Of a stretch of DNA of 58,356 nt, positions 1-15,215 are shown in pieces (the stretch's first letter is position 1; every line of letters starts with the position of its first letter). Position numbers and translations under genes: made by a program. The stretch is taken from contig NZ_ABCS01000064.1 in the NCBI RefSeq assembly GCF_000170895.1, positions 1 to 58,356 of the forward strand, given 5' to 3'. The notes beneath the pieces were generated by a model, which was not told the origin of the DNA, ran no database searches, and saw only the letters and a program-made list of their open reading frames with translations. This stretch comes from Plesiocystis pacifica SIR-1. Its GTDB lineage: Bacteria > Myxococcota_A > Polyangia > Nannocystales > Nannocystaceae.

Positions 1-19
1 CGAAGCGGCGAAGTCGCGC

Positions 20-3000
20 TCAGGGCACGGCGAACACGACGGCGCCCTGGCCAAAGGCCGTGGTCGTGACGGTTGCCTTGACGCAGTCGCCCGACTCGAG
101 CGCGACGGGCCCGTCGCCGCCGCCGATGTTGGCGGTCTCGTCGACGGCCCCGGGCGGCACGGTGGCGTAGGTGACGGGGCCGGCGAAGCCCTGCGGGAAG
201 GCCTCGAGCTGCACGGCCCAGAACACCTCGCCGCCGGTCACCGGCTGGCCCGGGCCCGCGGGGGGCGTGGCGTCGGGGCCGATGAAGTACACGCCGAGGC
301 CGTCGGCGGCGTCGGAGCCCTCCCAGTCGACGACGGGGTTGCCGTCGACGAACTCGACGCTCACGGGCAGGTCACCCTGGGGCCCCTCGGGGCACTCGCC
401 CTCGGCCGTGGGCCGGGTCATGCGCCAGGTGATGCCCGACTCGACGAAGCCCGGACCCGAGATGGTCAAGGTGCCCTCGGCGTAGTCGCCGACGCCGTCC
501 TCGTCGAGGTCGACGAGGGTGGCCTGCATGCCGCTGCCGTCGGCGAAGCTCGGGCCGATGGGGATGGGCAGGGCGGGGGTCAGCAGCTGGTCCCCGCTGA
601 CCACGGCGAGGCGCTCGAGGATGAGGTCGTCGCCGTAGTCGAGGAGCAGCTCGCCGCCGTCGGTGGTCCCCGCGGTGACCGTGAAGGGGACGAGGGTCTC
701 GAGGGTGTTCTCGAGGTCGAACTGCTGCTCGGCGACGTCGGCCGTGGGCATGTCGACGATCCACAGGTAGTCCCCGGACAGGCTCAGCTGCGCCGGCTCG
801 ACGGTGGTCAGGGCGATCTCCCAGGCGCTCCGCTCCTCGGCGTCGGCGCCCTCGGGGGTCCACAGGGTCTGCTCGCCGAAGCTCTCGAAGCTCGGGTCGA
901 CGACCACGGTGTAGTCGCTGGCGTGGGCCAGGGCCGCGCTCGGGGTCAGGGTCAGGTGCCGGCCGTCGGCGTCGAGGCTGCGCTCGAGCTGGACCTCGGC
1001 GCCGTCGGGGCCGAGCAGGGTGACCTTGGCGAGGTTGGCCGGGTCGTCGAACACGGGGTGGGAGAACACCAGCTCGACGGACTGGTCGACGGCCAGGGTC
1101 TTGGCGTTGGGCCGGGGGTCGCTGCTGAGCACGAAGAAGTCGCGGGCGGTCATCTCGAGCATGAAGCGATCGAGGGCCGCGCGCTGGTCCTCGCTCAGGC
1201 CGGGGTCGCCGAGGCTCTCGAACACCTGGTCGATGGCGCCGTGGAGGTCCGTCGCCTCGCCGCGCTTGAGCCACACCGCGAGGCGGTAGCTGCCGATCAG
1301 CCCGGGCACGTCGGTGGTCCCCTCGGTCACGCCCTGGCCGAGCACGGCCCGGCTGGTCGTGAGCGGGAGGGGGTGGCAGCTGGCGCAGTTGGCCTCGTTC
1401 TCGAACACCTGCTTGCCCTCGAGGCCCAGGGGCGAGAGGGTGCCGTCTCGGCGGGTGTAGCCGTTCTCGGCCGGCGGCGGCATGATCGAGGCGAGGTAGC
1501 CCGAGAGCGCGCGGTGCTCGGCCGTGGTCGGGCGGATGCCGACGTTGGTATTGACCGTGAACGCGTAGTTGTCGACGGAGCTCAGGTAGCCGTCCCAGCC
1601 CAGGGGGTAGGTGCCCTCGAGCCAGAAGAAGGGTCGGCTGACCTTGCGCCCGGAGAAGGGCCCGGCGTTCCACACCAGGGTGTCGGACAGGCCGTCGGCG
1701 TGGCAGGAGTTGCAGGCCCAGTTCTCGGCGTACTGCTCGCCCGCGCCGGTGAAGTAGGCCTGGCCGTCGATGACCTCGGCGGGTCGCGGATCCTCGGTCA
1801 GGATCAGCGCGTCGGTGGTCTCGAAGTCGCTGACCCGGGTCAAGGTCGCGGCCTGGGAGCCGTGCACGAACAGCGTGGGCCCGGCGCCAGTCTCGACCAT
1901 GGCGACGCTGCGCGGGCGCCCGGCGACCTCGGTGCGGCCGAGCTCGGCGAGGGTCTCGGGGTCGAGGGCGACGGCGAGGTTCGAGGCCTCGGCGACGACC
2001 CACAGGCGGTCGCCGACCATGGTCATGCCGTGCAGCGAGACGGCGTGGCCCCCGGAGCTGTCCTGGCGCAGCAGATCGGCGGACGCGAGCTCGTCCCCGC
2101 TGCCGGCGTCGACGATGGCGATCTCGTGCATGAAGCTGGGCTCGTCGACGGAGCCGAGGTTGGCCTCGGTGTCGTTGCGCAGCCGGCTGAAGTAGAGGCG
2201 CTCGCCGTCCTCGGACGGCAGAATCTCGGTGATCGTCGTGCCGAAGTCGAGCCACCAGTCGACGACCTCGTTGGTCGCCGTGTCGATGACCGCGATGTCG
2301 CGCTCGTTCTCGACCGGATCGTCGTCGTAGGGGAAGCGGTCGGGGTGGCCCGAGCGGTGGCTGGCGACCCACACCGTGGCGCCGTCGGGGGACACGGCGA
2401 TGGCCAGGGGGTCGGTGACGACGTCGATCCGCGCCGTGCGGACGCGCCGGGCGAGGTCGACGACGGCGACGGCGTTCTCGGCCTTGAGCGAGACGTAGGC
2501 CGTGCTCCCGTCGGGGCTCAGGGCGACCTCGGCGGGCTCGTCCCCGACCCACACGGCGTCGATCAGGCGCCCGGTCTCGACGTCGAGGATGCCGAGGGTG
2601 TCGTTGCCGCGCTGGGCGACCACGGCGACGTCCATGCCCTCGCGCCAGGCCAGGGACACGGGCCAGGGGCCGACTTGGATCTCACCGAGCAGGGCGAGGC
2701 TGTCCGGGTCGACGCGCGAGACCGTCGAGCGCTGGACGTTGGCGATCCACAGCTCCTCGCCGACGGAGCTGGCCGCGTGGGCGGCGTAGTAGTTGAGGTT
2801 GGAGAAGGGCCGGGACTCGGCCGGGACCACGCCGAGATCCACGGACTGACCGTCGGTGGTGTTGCTCAGCTCGAAGCGGTAGTCGCCGGTGGTCACCGGG
2901 GTGATGCGCCAGATGCCGTCGTTGCCCCGGACGATGGGATCGGTGCTGTCCGCCGGGCGCTCGGCCACGGTCCAGCCGACGTCGGCGCAGCTGGCCGTGT

Positions 3001-3169
3001 CGGCGATGACCGGGAGGTAGTAGGTCTCGCCCGCGACGAAGCGCGACTGGGCCTGGGCGTCGAATTGGTCGACGATGCACTCGTCAGCCGAGGGTCCTCC
3101 GCAGCCGGTCGCGGAGAGAACGGCGAACCCAATCGTGGCATGAAGTGTCTGTCGAAGCTTGAGTGTCAT
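20..3169 (-). CDS. Lipoprotein with beta-propeller repeats, two c-type heme motifs and an Ig-like domain
   Basis: A 1049-residue exported protein. The N-terminus is a signal peptide ending in a lipobox (LSATGC), so it is probably anchored to a membrane. Residues about 120-450 hold YVTN-type beta-propeller repeats (for example VALSPDGSTAYVSL and IAVSPDGATVWVAS). Two CxxCH heme-binding motifs follow, CNSCH near residue 486 and CASCH near residue 595, in the arrangement of di-heme cytochrome c peroxidase/MauG-like proteins. A Big_5-type Ig-like domain begins near residue 680 (DPRPNAKTL). Established: such proteins are periplasmic or surface redox proteins. Inference: a surface electron-transfer or oxidase role with an unknown substrate. 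The start is the ATG just before the signal peptide; no clear Shine-Dalgarno precedes it. It stands alone, with 238 nt separating it from the next gene on the same strand. Confidence 0.85.
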   Translation of the reverse strand: MTLKLRQTLHATIGFAVLSATGCGGPSADECIVDQFDAQAQSRFVAGETYYLPVIADTASCADVGWTVAERPADSTDPIVRGNDGIWRITPVTTGDYRFELSNTTDGQSVDLGVVPAESRPFSNLNYYAAHAASSVGEELWIANVQRSTVSRVDPDSLALLGEIQVGPWPVSLAWREGMDVAVVAQRGNDTLGILDVETGRLIDAVWVGDEPAEVALSPDGSTAYVSLKAENAVAVVDLARRVRTARIDVVTDPLAIAVSPDGATVWVASHRSGHPDRFPYDDDPVENERDIAVIDTATNEVVDWWLDFGTTITEILPSEDGERLYFSRLRNDTEANLGSVDEPSFMHEIAIVDAGSGDELASADLLRQDSSGGHAVSLHGMTMVGDRLWVVAEASNLAVALDPETLAELGRTEVAGRPRSVAMVETGAGPTLFVHGSQAATLTRVSDFETTDALILTEDPRPAEVIDGQAYFTGAGEQYAENWACNSCHADGLSDTLVWNAGPFSGRKVSRPFFWLEGTYPLGWDGYLSSVDNYAFTVNTNVGIRPTTAEHRALSGYLASIMPPPAENGYTRRDGTLSPLGLEGKQVFENEANCASCHPLPLTTSRAVLGQGVTEGTTDVPGLIGSYRLAVWLKRGEATDLHGAIDQVFESLGDPGLSEDQRAALDRFMLEMTARDFFVLSSDPRPNAKTLAVDQSVELVFSHPVFDDPANLAKVTLLGPDGAEVQLERSLDADGRHLTLTPSAALAHASDYTVVVDPSFESFGEQTLWTPEGADAEERSAWEIALTTVEPAQLSLSGDYLWIVDMPTADVAEQQFDLENTLETLVPFTVTAGTTDGGELLLDYGDDLILERLAVVSGDQLLTPALPIPIGPSFADGSGMQATLVDLDEDGVGDYAEGTLTISGPGFVESGITWRMTRPTAEGECPEGPQGDLPVSVEFVDGNPVVDWEGSDAADGLGVYFIGPDATPPAGPGQPVTGGEVFWAVQLEAFPQGFAGPVTYATVPPGAVDETANIGGGDGPVALESGDCVKATVTTTAFGQGAVVFAVP

Positions 3170-3344
3170 GGAGAACTCGTTTCAGCTGGTTTTTCGCGAG
3201 GTTCCGTAGCCTGAACCTCCTAACCGCGTTAGTGATTCGCATAGAATTGAACGCTTGTCACCATCTGGCCGTACAAACCTTACTAATGCAAGCCGGGGCT
3301 CGCTCACGGCGGAGCTCTCACCGAGCGCAATCACGATTTCCGCG

Positions 3345-3383
3345 AACAATTGCAAACGGACTTGATCCGAAGACCAAGTCCGT
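3345..3383 (-). terminator. Intrinsic terminator of the PNGase F-like gene
   Basis: Read on the minus strand, arms ACGGACTTGGTC and GATCAAGTCCGT enclose a TTCG tetraloop. The single non-Watson-Crick position is a G-U pair. The run TTTGCAATTG follows. It lies 24 nt past the stop codon of the gene ending at 3408. Confidence 0.7.
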
Positions 3384-3407
3384 CGATGGGGGCCGGGCGG
3401 GGCCGCG

Positions 3408-4562
3408 TCAGCGCGCCTGGACGTAGAGCGAGAAGGGGATGTTGCCCTGGCCGTCGACGAACACCGCGTCGGGCACGTCGATGACGAACTCGTGGCTGCC
3501 CGCGCGCATCGCCCCGAGCTCGATGATGCGCGTGTCGATGACGTCGCCGGGGCACCAGTTGCTGAACGACTGCCACTCCTCGTCCGTGCGCGGGTAGAAG
3601 CCGTAGATGCCGTTGGACTGGGTGTTGTACTTGCGCCACGGCTCGCAGCTGGTCCGCCCGGGCTTGTACTCGAGCACCAGCTCCCCGTCGACGTAGACGA
3701 AGTGGTCGCGGCGGTTGTACTCCTCGCCGCCCTCGTTGGCGCCGTGGTTGCTGGTGATCAGCACGAGCTGCACGAACTCCTTGTCGCCGTCGAGCTCGAA
3801 GCTCCGGGTCTTGCGGGTCGTCCCGAGCTCGTCGCTGGCGCCCTCGCCGTAGTTGTTGAAGCCCTCGTTGACGGCGATGGGGATCAGCGTGTCGAAGGCG
3901 AGGGCCTCGCGCTCGCTGGTGGTGTAGAGCAGCAAGGTCCCGAGCTGGGTGTCGTTGCGCCCCTCGCAGCCGGGGATCTCGTCGTTGGCGGCGTAGGGCA
4001 CCCCAAAGATGCTCAGCTCGAGCCAAAAGTCGTACTCGGCGAGCAGGGCCTCGTCCTTGAGGATGGGCACCAGGTTGTCGGCCTCCCACTGGTAGGGGAC
4101 GGAGGTCGGGTCCTTGTTCATGTCCATGAAGGGCGTGACCAGGCGGGCGACCTCGAGGCGGTCGACCTCAGCGGGGACGTAGGTGTCGGCGCCCTTGGGG
4201 ACCATGGCCAGGTTGACGTGGCCGAGGCGATCGTAGTTGTCGCACAGGGCCCCATTGATCACGCCGAGGGTCAGGGTGTTTTGGATCTTGGCGAGCTGCT
4301 CCTCGGTGAGCTTGGTGGCGTAGAGGGCGTTGCTGTGACGGATGACGCCCTCGGGCACGGGCTCGTCGACGACGCCCGCGTAGCCGTCGTAGAAGATGAT
4401 CTCGTCGAAGATGGTCAGCTGCTCGGGCTCGAGGGGCTCGCCGGACTCATCGGACTCGCTCTCCTCGGTGGTCGCGTCGTCGTCCGCGGGGGCGCCGTCG
4501 TCGGTGCAGGCCAGCGCCAAGGATGCGGCGAGGACCAGGGGGGGCAAGTGGAAAGCGCGCAT
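3408..4562 (-). CDS. PNGase F-like peptide-N-glycosidase lipoprotein
   Basis: 384 residues. The signal peptide ends at LALAC, a plausible lipobox, followed by an acidic linker (DDDATTEESESDESGE). The body follows the two-domain plan of Flavobacterium PNGase F. CDNYDR followed by LEVARLVTPF matches the family's CDEWDR...YEIGRFITPY region, with the catalytic Asp kept. GEEYNRRDHFVYVDG sits where the family has CAEW...HTIAINN, keeping the Glu. SNWCPGDVIDTRI matches the C-terminal GWCPGMAVPTRI block. Established: the family removes N-linked glycans by cleaving the Asn-glycan amide bond. Inference: surface deglycosylation of glycoprotein prey or host material. The start follows TATTCT by 7 nt and AGGAG is adjacent, so it could be used with or without a leader. 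A longer upstream reading frame exists but lacks the signal peptide at its start. Confidence 0.78.
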   Translation of the reverse strand: MRAFHLPPLVLAASLALACTDDGAPADDDATTEESESDESGEPLEPEQLTIFDEIIFYDGYAGVVDEPVPEGVIRHSNALYATKLTEEQLAKIQNTLTLGVINGALCDNYDRLGHVNLAMVPKGADTYVPAEVDRLEVARLVTPFMDMNKDPTSVPYQWEADNLVPILKDEALLAEYDFWLELSIFGVPYAANDEIPGCEGRNDTQLGTLLLYTTSEREALAFDTLIPIAVNEGFNNYGEGASDELGTTRKTRSFELDGDKEFVQLVLITSNHGANEGGEEYNRRDHFVYVDGELVLEYKPGRTSCEPWRKYNTQSNGIYGFYPRTDEEWQSFSNWCPGDVIDTRIIELGAMRAGSHEFVIDVPDAVFVDGQGNIPFSLYVQAR

Positions 4563-4569
4563 GGCTCCT

Positions 4570-4575
4570 AGAATA
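4570..4575 (-). promoter_or_regulatory. -10-like TATTCT before the PNGase F-like gene
   Basis: TATTCT on the minus strand ends 7 nt before the ATG at 4562, so the predicted transcription start falls at or near the start codon. Confidence 0.5.
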
Positions 4576-4624
4576 CCACGCGAGTTCCGGTTGAAAGAGG
4601 CGCCGGCGGGCGCGTGAGGTCCGC

Positions 4625-4630
4625 TATGAT
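4625..4630 (+). promoter_or_regulatory. -10-like TATGAT before the first TPR kinase
   Basis: TATGAT ends 7 nt before the ATG at 4638. It lies about 50 bp from the divergent TATTCT at 4570-4575, so the two genes are likely transcribed from back-to-back promoters. Confidence 0.55.
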
Positions 4631-4637
4631 CAGCGGG

Positions 4638-7727
<3,090 letters not shown>

Positions 7728-7756
7728 AAGCCGTCGCGCGAGCTCCGCGGGCTGGC

Positions 7757-7762
7757 TATGCT
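7757..7762 (+). promoter_or_regulatory. -10-like TATGCT before the arrestin-like gene
   Basis: TATGCT ends 7 nt before GTG 7770. It gives the gene its own start even though the preceding kinase ends only 42 nt upstream. Confidence 0.5.
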
Positions 7763-7769
7763 CCCGCCC

Positions 7770-8339
7770 GTGCCGGACTGGAAGAAGCTGTTGGACACGG
7801 CCGCCGAGAAGGCGGGCGAGGGCCTCAAGGTCGCGGGCGAGGGCCTGCGGACCGCGACGGACGAGGCGCGCAAGGTCGCGGGCATCAACGTCGGCACGAT
7901 CACCCTAAAGCCGAGCCGCACGAGCTACTCCCTCGGCGACACCATCGCTGGCACCGTCGAGCTCAACCTGACCGAGCCCATCCCCGCCCGCCGCCTGGTC
8001 GTCGCGCTCGTGGCCACGCGCAAGCGGATGACCGCACAGCGCGGCTCCGACGGCCGCGTCGCCCCGGTCCAGCGGACCGAGACCCTCGTCGATCACCAGG
8101 TCGACGTCGAGGGCGAGCAGAGCTTCGTCAGCGGTCGGCACCGCTTTGCGATCCACATCCCGGACTCGATCGAGGCCAAGGTCGACGTCGGCGGGACCCT
8201 GGGCGACGTGCTCAACGCGGCCCAGGCCGTGCGCTCGATGACCGCCTCGCCGATTCGCTGGAAGCTCCGCGCCTACCTGGACATCCCCTGGAAGCGCAAT
8301 TTGAGCAAGGCCATCGACCTCTCGGTCCGGGACGTCTGA
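7770..8339 (+). CDS. Arrestin-like/Spo0M-type cytoplasmic protein
   Basis: 189 residues. After an amphipathic Ala/Lys/Gly-rich N-terminus (DTAAEKAGEGLK, AGEGLRTATDEA), the sequence reads as an arrestin N-domain-like beta sandwich: TLKPSRTSYSLGDTIAGTVEL is close to the strand pattern of arrestin-like and Spo0M proteins, followed by RRLVVALVATRK and a FAIHIPDS strand. No membrane segment or signal peptide is seen. Function is unknown; such folds often scaffold membrane or signalling proteins. GTG 7770 was preferred over the in-frame ATG 7758 because that ATG lies inside the TATGCT element. The gene runs convergently into the next one with a 9-nt gap. Confidence 0.7.
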   Translation: MPDWKKLLDTAAEKAGEGLKVAGEGLRTATDEARKVAGINVGTITLKPSRTSYSLGDTIAGTVELNLTEPIPARRLVVALVATRKRMTAQRGSDGRVAPVQRTETLVDHQVDVEGEQSFVSGRHRFAIHIPDSIEAKVDVGGTLGDVLNAAQAVRSMTASPIRWKLRAYLDIPWKRNLSKAIDLSVRDV

Positions 8340-8348
8340 GCGCCGGGC

Positions 8349-9026
8349 TCACTCGAACACGGCGGCGATGTCTTCGATGCTCGGGCTGTCGCGGAGCACG
8401 ACGGCGCCGGGGCCCAGGAGCTTTGAGATCGGTCGCCCGGCGAAGCCTGGCCAGTAGGTGTCGGACAGCTCGAAGGCGTTGTCGAGGACGACGGGGTGGC
8501 TCAGGCCGTGGACGTTGGCCCACAGGTTGAGGTCCTCGGCGGCGATGGTGCGGGTGCTGTCGTGGAGCATGGTCAGGACGGTGAAGCCCTGGTCGCCGTA
8601 CTGCTCGACGAGCGCGGCGTACTTGGGCGCCTCCTCGTTGCACTGGCCGCAGTCGAAGCCCGCGCGGACCAAGAGCACGGTGCGCTCGCACAGGTCGGCG
8701 TGCAGGCTGATGGGCTCGCCCCATTGATCGAGGCCGACGACGTCGGGGGCGACGTCGTCGACGTAGAGCCCCGTGGGAACGGGGGCCTGGTCGCAGGCGT
8801 AGCCGTAGGCGGGGCGCTCGCCGAGGGGCTGGGTGGGATCGGGCTCGCCGGTCTCGGTCTCGGTGTCCGTGTCGCCGCTCTCCGCGGCCGCTTGGGAGCT
8901 CGCGTCGGCGTCTTCCTCGGCGGAGGTGCACGAGGCCGACGCCAGCGTCACGAGCAGGGCGAGGGCGGCTCGGATCGAGCCGAGTCGAGCCAGGCATGGA
9001 TGCGCCAGTGTCGAGGCCGTTGCCAT
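8349..9026 (-). CDS. Thioredoxin-fold lipoprotein (TlpA/AhpC-TSA type)
   Basis: 225 residues. A signal peptide ends at LASASC, a likely lipobox, followed by an acidic linker. The redoxin fold shows DQWGEPISL at its start, LVRAGFDCGQCNEEAPKY with a CxxC active site (CGQC) near residue 125, and later GFTVLTML and HPVVLD strands. Established: TlpA-like proteins are periplasmic thiol-disulfide reductants. Inference: a membrane-anchored thiol oxidoreductase of the envelope. The ATG at 9026 follows TAGGCC by 7 nt. Confidence 0.82.
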   Translation of the reverse strand: MATASTLAHPCLARLGSIRAALALLVTLASASCTSAEEDADASSQAAAESGDTDTETETGEPDPTQPLGERPAYGYACDQAPVPTGLYVDDVAPDVVGLDQWGEPISLHADLCERTVLLVRAGFDCGQCNEEAPKYAALVEQYGDQGFTVLTMLHDSTRTIAAEDLNLWANVHGLSHPVVLDNAFELSDTYWPGFAGRPISKLLGPGAVVLRDSPSIEDIAAVFE

Positions 9027-9033
9027 CGAGCGG

Positions 9034-9039
9034 GGCCTA
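9034..9039 (-). promoter_or_regulatory. Weak -10-like TAGGCC before the thioredoxin-fold gene
   Basis: TAGGCC on the minus strand, 7 nt before the start at 9026. The spacing matches the other sites but the last base is not T. Confidence 0.3.
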
Positions 9040-9252
9040 GACGAAAACGCTCATGACGCTAGCGAGTCTCCCGCGGGCGTGCCGGGTTGACCTCGAGTGG
9101 GCAGAAATTGCTGAACGCGGAGGTCGCCGCGCACGCAGTGTCGAGCTTGTAATCGGCTTTCGAGGATTGCGGGCCGGTCGTCACCAAAGCGTCGCGAAGC
9201 TGAGCATGGTTGGCTTTGGCTCCGGCCGCGAGGCGGGCATCATGCGAGCATC

Positions 9253-10890
9253 ATGACTGAGCCTGAGTGTCCCGAGAACGTTGTCCCTGCCGCTACCGAC
9301 GCCGTTGAGGCCGCCGCCGAGGTCGGCTCGGAGCTCGGGGTCGATCGCCGCACCTTCCTGCGCATGGGCGCCGGCGCGGCGGCGACTCTGGCCGTGACCG
9401 CGTGTGCGGACGACGGCGTCGCCGGAGACGGCGAGGACACGGGCACGGACACCGGCGGCGACGACGAGGTCGGGAGCACGGACGAGACCGGCACGGAGAC
9501 CGGGAGCTCCGACGACACCACCGACAGCACCGAGACCGAGACGACCGAGACCACCGAGGAGTCGACGGAGACCGAGGGCGAAGAGACGGACACGACCGGG
9601 GGCGAGGACCCCTGCCTCGAGGGCGAGATCATCGACTTCGACCCCGAGGCCCTCGACTACGAAGAGCAGCTCTTCCCCCTCGCGGTCATGGCCGGCGAGA
9701 TGCGCCCCGAGTCGGTGATGCTCGCGGTCTACATCGACGACGCGCAGCCCAAGACCCTGCGCGTGTGGCTGCCCACCGACACCCCCGGCCAGGTCGAGCT
9801 AGTCAAGGAGATGGAGGTCACCCCCAACGCCGACGGCTACCTCAAGGTCACCGTCGACGGCCTGTGCCCGGGAACCTGGTACCGCTACGGCTACTTCACC
9901 TCCGACGGCCAGAGCTTCCTCGGCCGCAGCCTCCTGGGGGAGGTGCGCACGGCCATCGCCGAGGACTCCCTCGAGCCCGTGGTCGTGGCCATGTCGGCCT
10001 GCAACGGCAGCTCCTTCGACTGGCCCGCCCTCGATCGCACCGCCGAGGAGTACTACGACGTGTTCTGCCACCTCGGGGACATGGCCTACAACGACGGCGC
10101 GTTCTCGACGGGCGAGTACCGCGATCGCTGGAAGCAATACCTCAGCGCCCAGGGCTTCAAGGACGTCTACGGCCTCGCCGGCCTGTACGCGACCTGGGAC
10201 GACCACGAGATCACCGACAACAGCGACTTCGACCGCGAGACCAACGACCCCAACGAGCTCGAGAAGAAGTCGAACGCGCTCAACGCCTACTTCGAGGTCC
10301 TGCCCATCGAGGGCGGCGAGGGCAACTTCCAGCTGTGGCGGAGCTTTCGCTGGGGCCTGACCGCCGAGTTCATCGTCCTCGACTGTCGCTACGAGCGGCT
10401 CCCCTCCCAGGGCGAGTACATGACCCAGGCGCAGATGGACTGGCTCAAGCAGACCCTGCTCGACAGCCCCTGCCACTTCAAGGTCATCCTCAACTCGGTG
10501 CCGATCACCAACATGCCCTTCATCTGGGACATCGCGGCCAGCGATCGCTGGGAGGGCTTCCCGGACTCGCGCAGCGAGCTGCTGAACTTCATCGACGACG
10601 AGCAGATCGAGAACATCTGGTTCATCTCCGGCGACTTCCACGTGTGCTTCGTGTCGCGCATCGAGTCCATGGGAGCGAACTTGGCGGCGCGCACCCGCGA
10701 GATCGCGGTGACCGGCGGCAATACGAACATCCTCGGCAGCAGCCTGACCTTGTCGGGGCACTTCGACTACGGCGCGGGCCAGCCCCGGGGCTGCGTGCTG
10801 ACCTTCGACCCGTCCACGGACTCGGTCAATTGCCGGTTCATCAACCCCGACGGCGGGGACGACTACAACGAGGACCTGACCCAGGACTGA
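9253..10890 (+). CDS. Tat-exported PhoD-like metallophosphatase
   Basis: 545 residues. A twin-arginine signal (DRRTFLRMGAGAAA) runs into a possible lipobox (AVTAC), so export is likely folded and possibly lipid-anchored. A long Thr/Glu/Asp/Gly-rich linker covers about residues 57-120. The catalytic part has an N-terminal fibronectin-like domain (LCPGTWYRYGYFT) and PhoD metallophosphatase motifs HLGDMAYNDG, WDDHEITDN and FISGDFHVCFVS. Established: PhoD enzymes are Ca/Fe-dependent phosphodiesterases or phosphomonoesterases that release phosphate. Inference: phosphate scavenging. No TANNNT element lies at the usual distance. It converges on the second TPR kinase with 15 nt between stop codons. 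Confidence 0.88.
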   Translation: MTEPECPENVVPAATDAVEAAAEVGSELGVDRRTFLRMGAGAAATLAVTACADDGVAGDGEDTGTDTGGDDEVGSTDETGTETGSSDDTTDSTETETTETTEESTETEGEETDTTGGEDPCLEGEIIDFDPEALDYEEQLFPLAVMAGEMRPESVMLAVYIDDAQPKTLRVWLPTDTPGQVELVKEMEVTPNADGYLKVTVDGLCPGTWYRYGYFTSDGQSFLGRSLLGEVRTAIAEDSLEPVVVAMSACNGSSFDWPALDRTAEEYYDVFCHLGDMAYNDGAFSTGEYRDRWKQYLSAQGFKDVYGLAGLYATWDDHEITDNSDFDRETNDPNELEKKSNALNAYFEVLPIEGGEGNFQLWRSFRWGLTAEFIVLDCRYERLPSQGEYMTQAQMDWLKQTLLDSPCHFKVILNSVPITNMPFIWDIAASDRWEGFPDSRSELLNFIDDEQIENIWFISGDFHVCFVSRIESMGANLAARTREIAVTGGNTNILGSSLTLSGHFDYGAGQPRGCVLTFDPSTDSVNCRFINPDGGDDYNEDLTQD

Positions 10891-10905
10891 GAGGGCTGAG
10901 AGGGC

Positions 10906-14028
<3,123 letters not shown>

Positions 14029-14115
14029 GGTGGGAGAAGTATGGTTTGGGCCCGAAGTGTCCAAGGCGGCAGGGGCTGAGGGGAAGGGCGGCGAGCGCTA
14101 CCTCCGCGGCAGGGC

Positions 14116-15063
14116 TCAGGGAGACGATTCTACTCGCGTTCGGCCTTCGAGAGCGGCGTCCAGCCAGGTGCGGAGCTCGTCGAGGTCGCGGCAGGCTTCG
14201 ATGGTCACCCGGGTGTCCTCGTCGATACTCTGGTTTTGGCTGGCGAGGACCTGGATGAGCACGCGCGCGAGCTCGCGGCAACGCCCCTCTTCCCGGCCGG
14301 TCTCGAGGCCTTCGGCGCGGCCGGTCTCGAGGCCTTCGGCGCGGCCGGTCTCGAGCCCTTCTTCCCGGCCTTGGGTGAAGTAGGCGTTGGTCCGCTCCAT
14401 GGGTCCGAGCGGCGCGTGGGGATCGACCTCGAGGAGCTCTGGGGGGAGCTCCTCGAGTTGCTCGCGGGTCAATGTCGTCAACACCAACTCACGATAGACC
14501 CGACGCTGGGGCAGGTCCACGGGGTCGAGCTGCCGGAGGGCGTCGAGGGTGGCCCGAGCACAGGCCGCCCCGTGCTCGCTCCGGGCGTGAAAGAGGGTCG
14601 TCAAGGTCGCGCGGGCGGGGTCTCGACGCGCGTCCCCGGTATTGGTCATGGGTGGCAACATTCGAGGCTCGACAAACCATGGCGATGCACGTGGCTCCGC
14701 CTCGAACATTTGCTGGTACCACTCTCGGAGCTTGGGGTCGGGGATCACCACCAGGGTCCAACCGCTGCACTCGAACAGGCGCCGGACGCCGGCGGCGTAG
14801 CTGAGCCAGGTGTAGCGTTTGAGCCGGTCCGCGGAGGTCTGGACTTCGACGGCCAGGGCGAGGGCGTCTGGGCGCGCGACGATCCAGTCGGCGTGGAGCA
14901 CCGCGTCGGGGGCGGCTGGATGGGGCAGCTCGTTCGCGCGGGTCTCGAAGCTCGCTTCGCAGCCCTGCGTAGCGGCGGCGTCGAAGTGGCGGGCGAGTTC
15001 GAAGAGCAGGGGCGCGTTGGCCTTGATGAGGACCAGCAATCCTTGGTGGAGGAAGGAGGGCAC
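14116..15063 (-). CDS. Rpn-type PD-(D/E)XK nuclease family protein
   Basis: 315 residues. The N-terminal part resembles the Rpn/YhgA-like putative nuclease families (PD-(D/E)XK): DAVLHADWIV, then LALAVEVQTS with the Glu-x-Gln catalytic-type strand, and KRYTWLSYAAG. The C-terminal part contains LTREQLEELPPELL and three tandem copies of an EGLETGRA octapeptide, encoded by near-identical 24-bp units at about 14293-14364, ending in a short helical tail. Established: Rpn proteins promote recombination in E. coli. Function here is inferred. The start is GTG 15063. Another family with the same fold could score equally well. Confidence 0.6.
   Translation of the reverse strand: MPSFLHQGLLVLIKANAPLLFELARHFDAAATQGCEASFETRANELPHPAAPDAVLHADWIVARPDALALAVEVQTSADRLKRYTWLSYAAGVRRLFECSGWTLVVIPDPKLREWYQQMFEAEPRASPWFVEPRMLPPMTNTGDARRDPARATLTTLFHARSEHGAACARATLDALRQLDPVDLPQRRVYRELVLTTLTREQLEELPPELLEVDPHAPLGPMERTNAYFTQGREEGLETGRAEGLETGRAEGLETGREEGRCRELARVLIQVLASQNQSIDEDTRVTIEACRDLDELRTWLDAALEGRTRVESSP
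14293..14364 (-). repeat. Tandem 24-bp coding repeat (EGLETGRA x3)
   Basis: Three adjacent near-identical 24-bp units inside the Rpn-type gene, with a shared core of GGTCTCGA followed by GGCCTTCGGC or its variant on the plus strand. The multiple-of-three length keeps the frame and suggests copy-number change by slippage. Confidence 0.65.
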
Positions 15064-15215
15064 CTCCAGCCCATGTCACGGTCGATGATGGAGGGCAACG
15101 CGGGGGCTGGCACGGTCGTCGGCCAAGGCGGCCCGTCAGTGGGCCACAGGAGGGAGTGTTCGCGCCCATGCCCATGCCCAACCAGCCGGGCGAGCACGAC
15201 GACGCGATTCCCTCC

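Noticed and set aside
923..3214. Long plus-strand frame antisense to the di-heme lipoprotein, and similar Gly/Val/Asp-rich frames elsewhere
   Set aside because: High GC creates long open antisense frames. The translations are low-complexity and the opposite strands carry clear domains.
9027..9252. Possible gene or RNA in the divergent gap
   Set aside because: No start with a domain, no hairpin with a T-tract and no repeat was seen.
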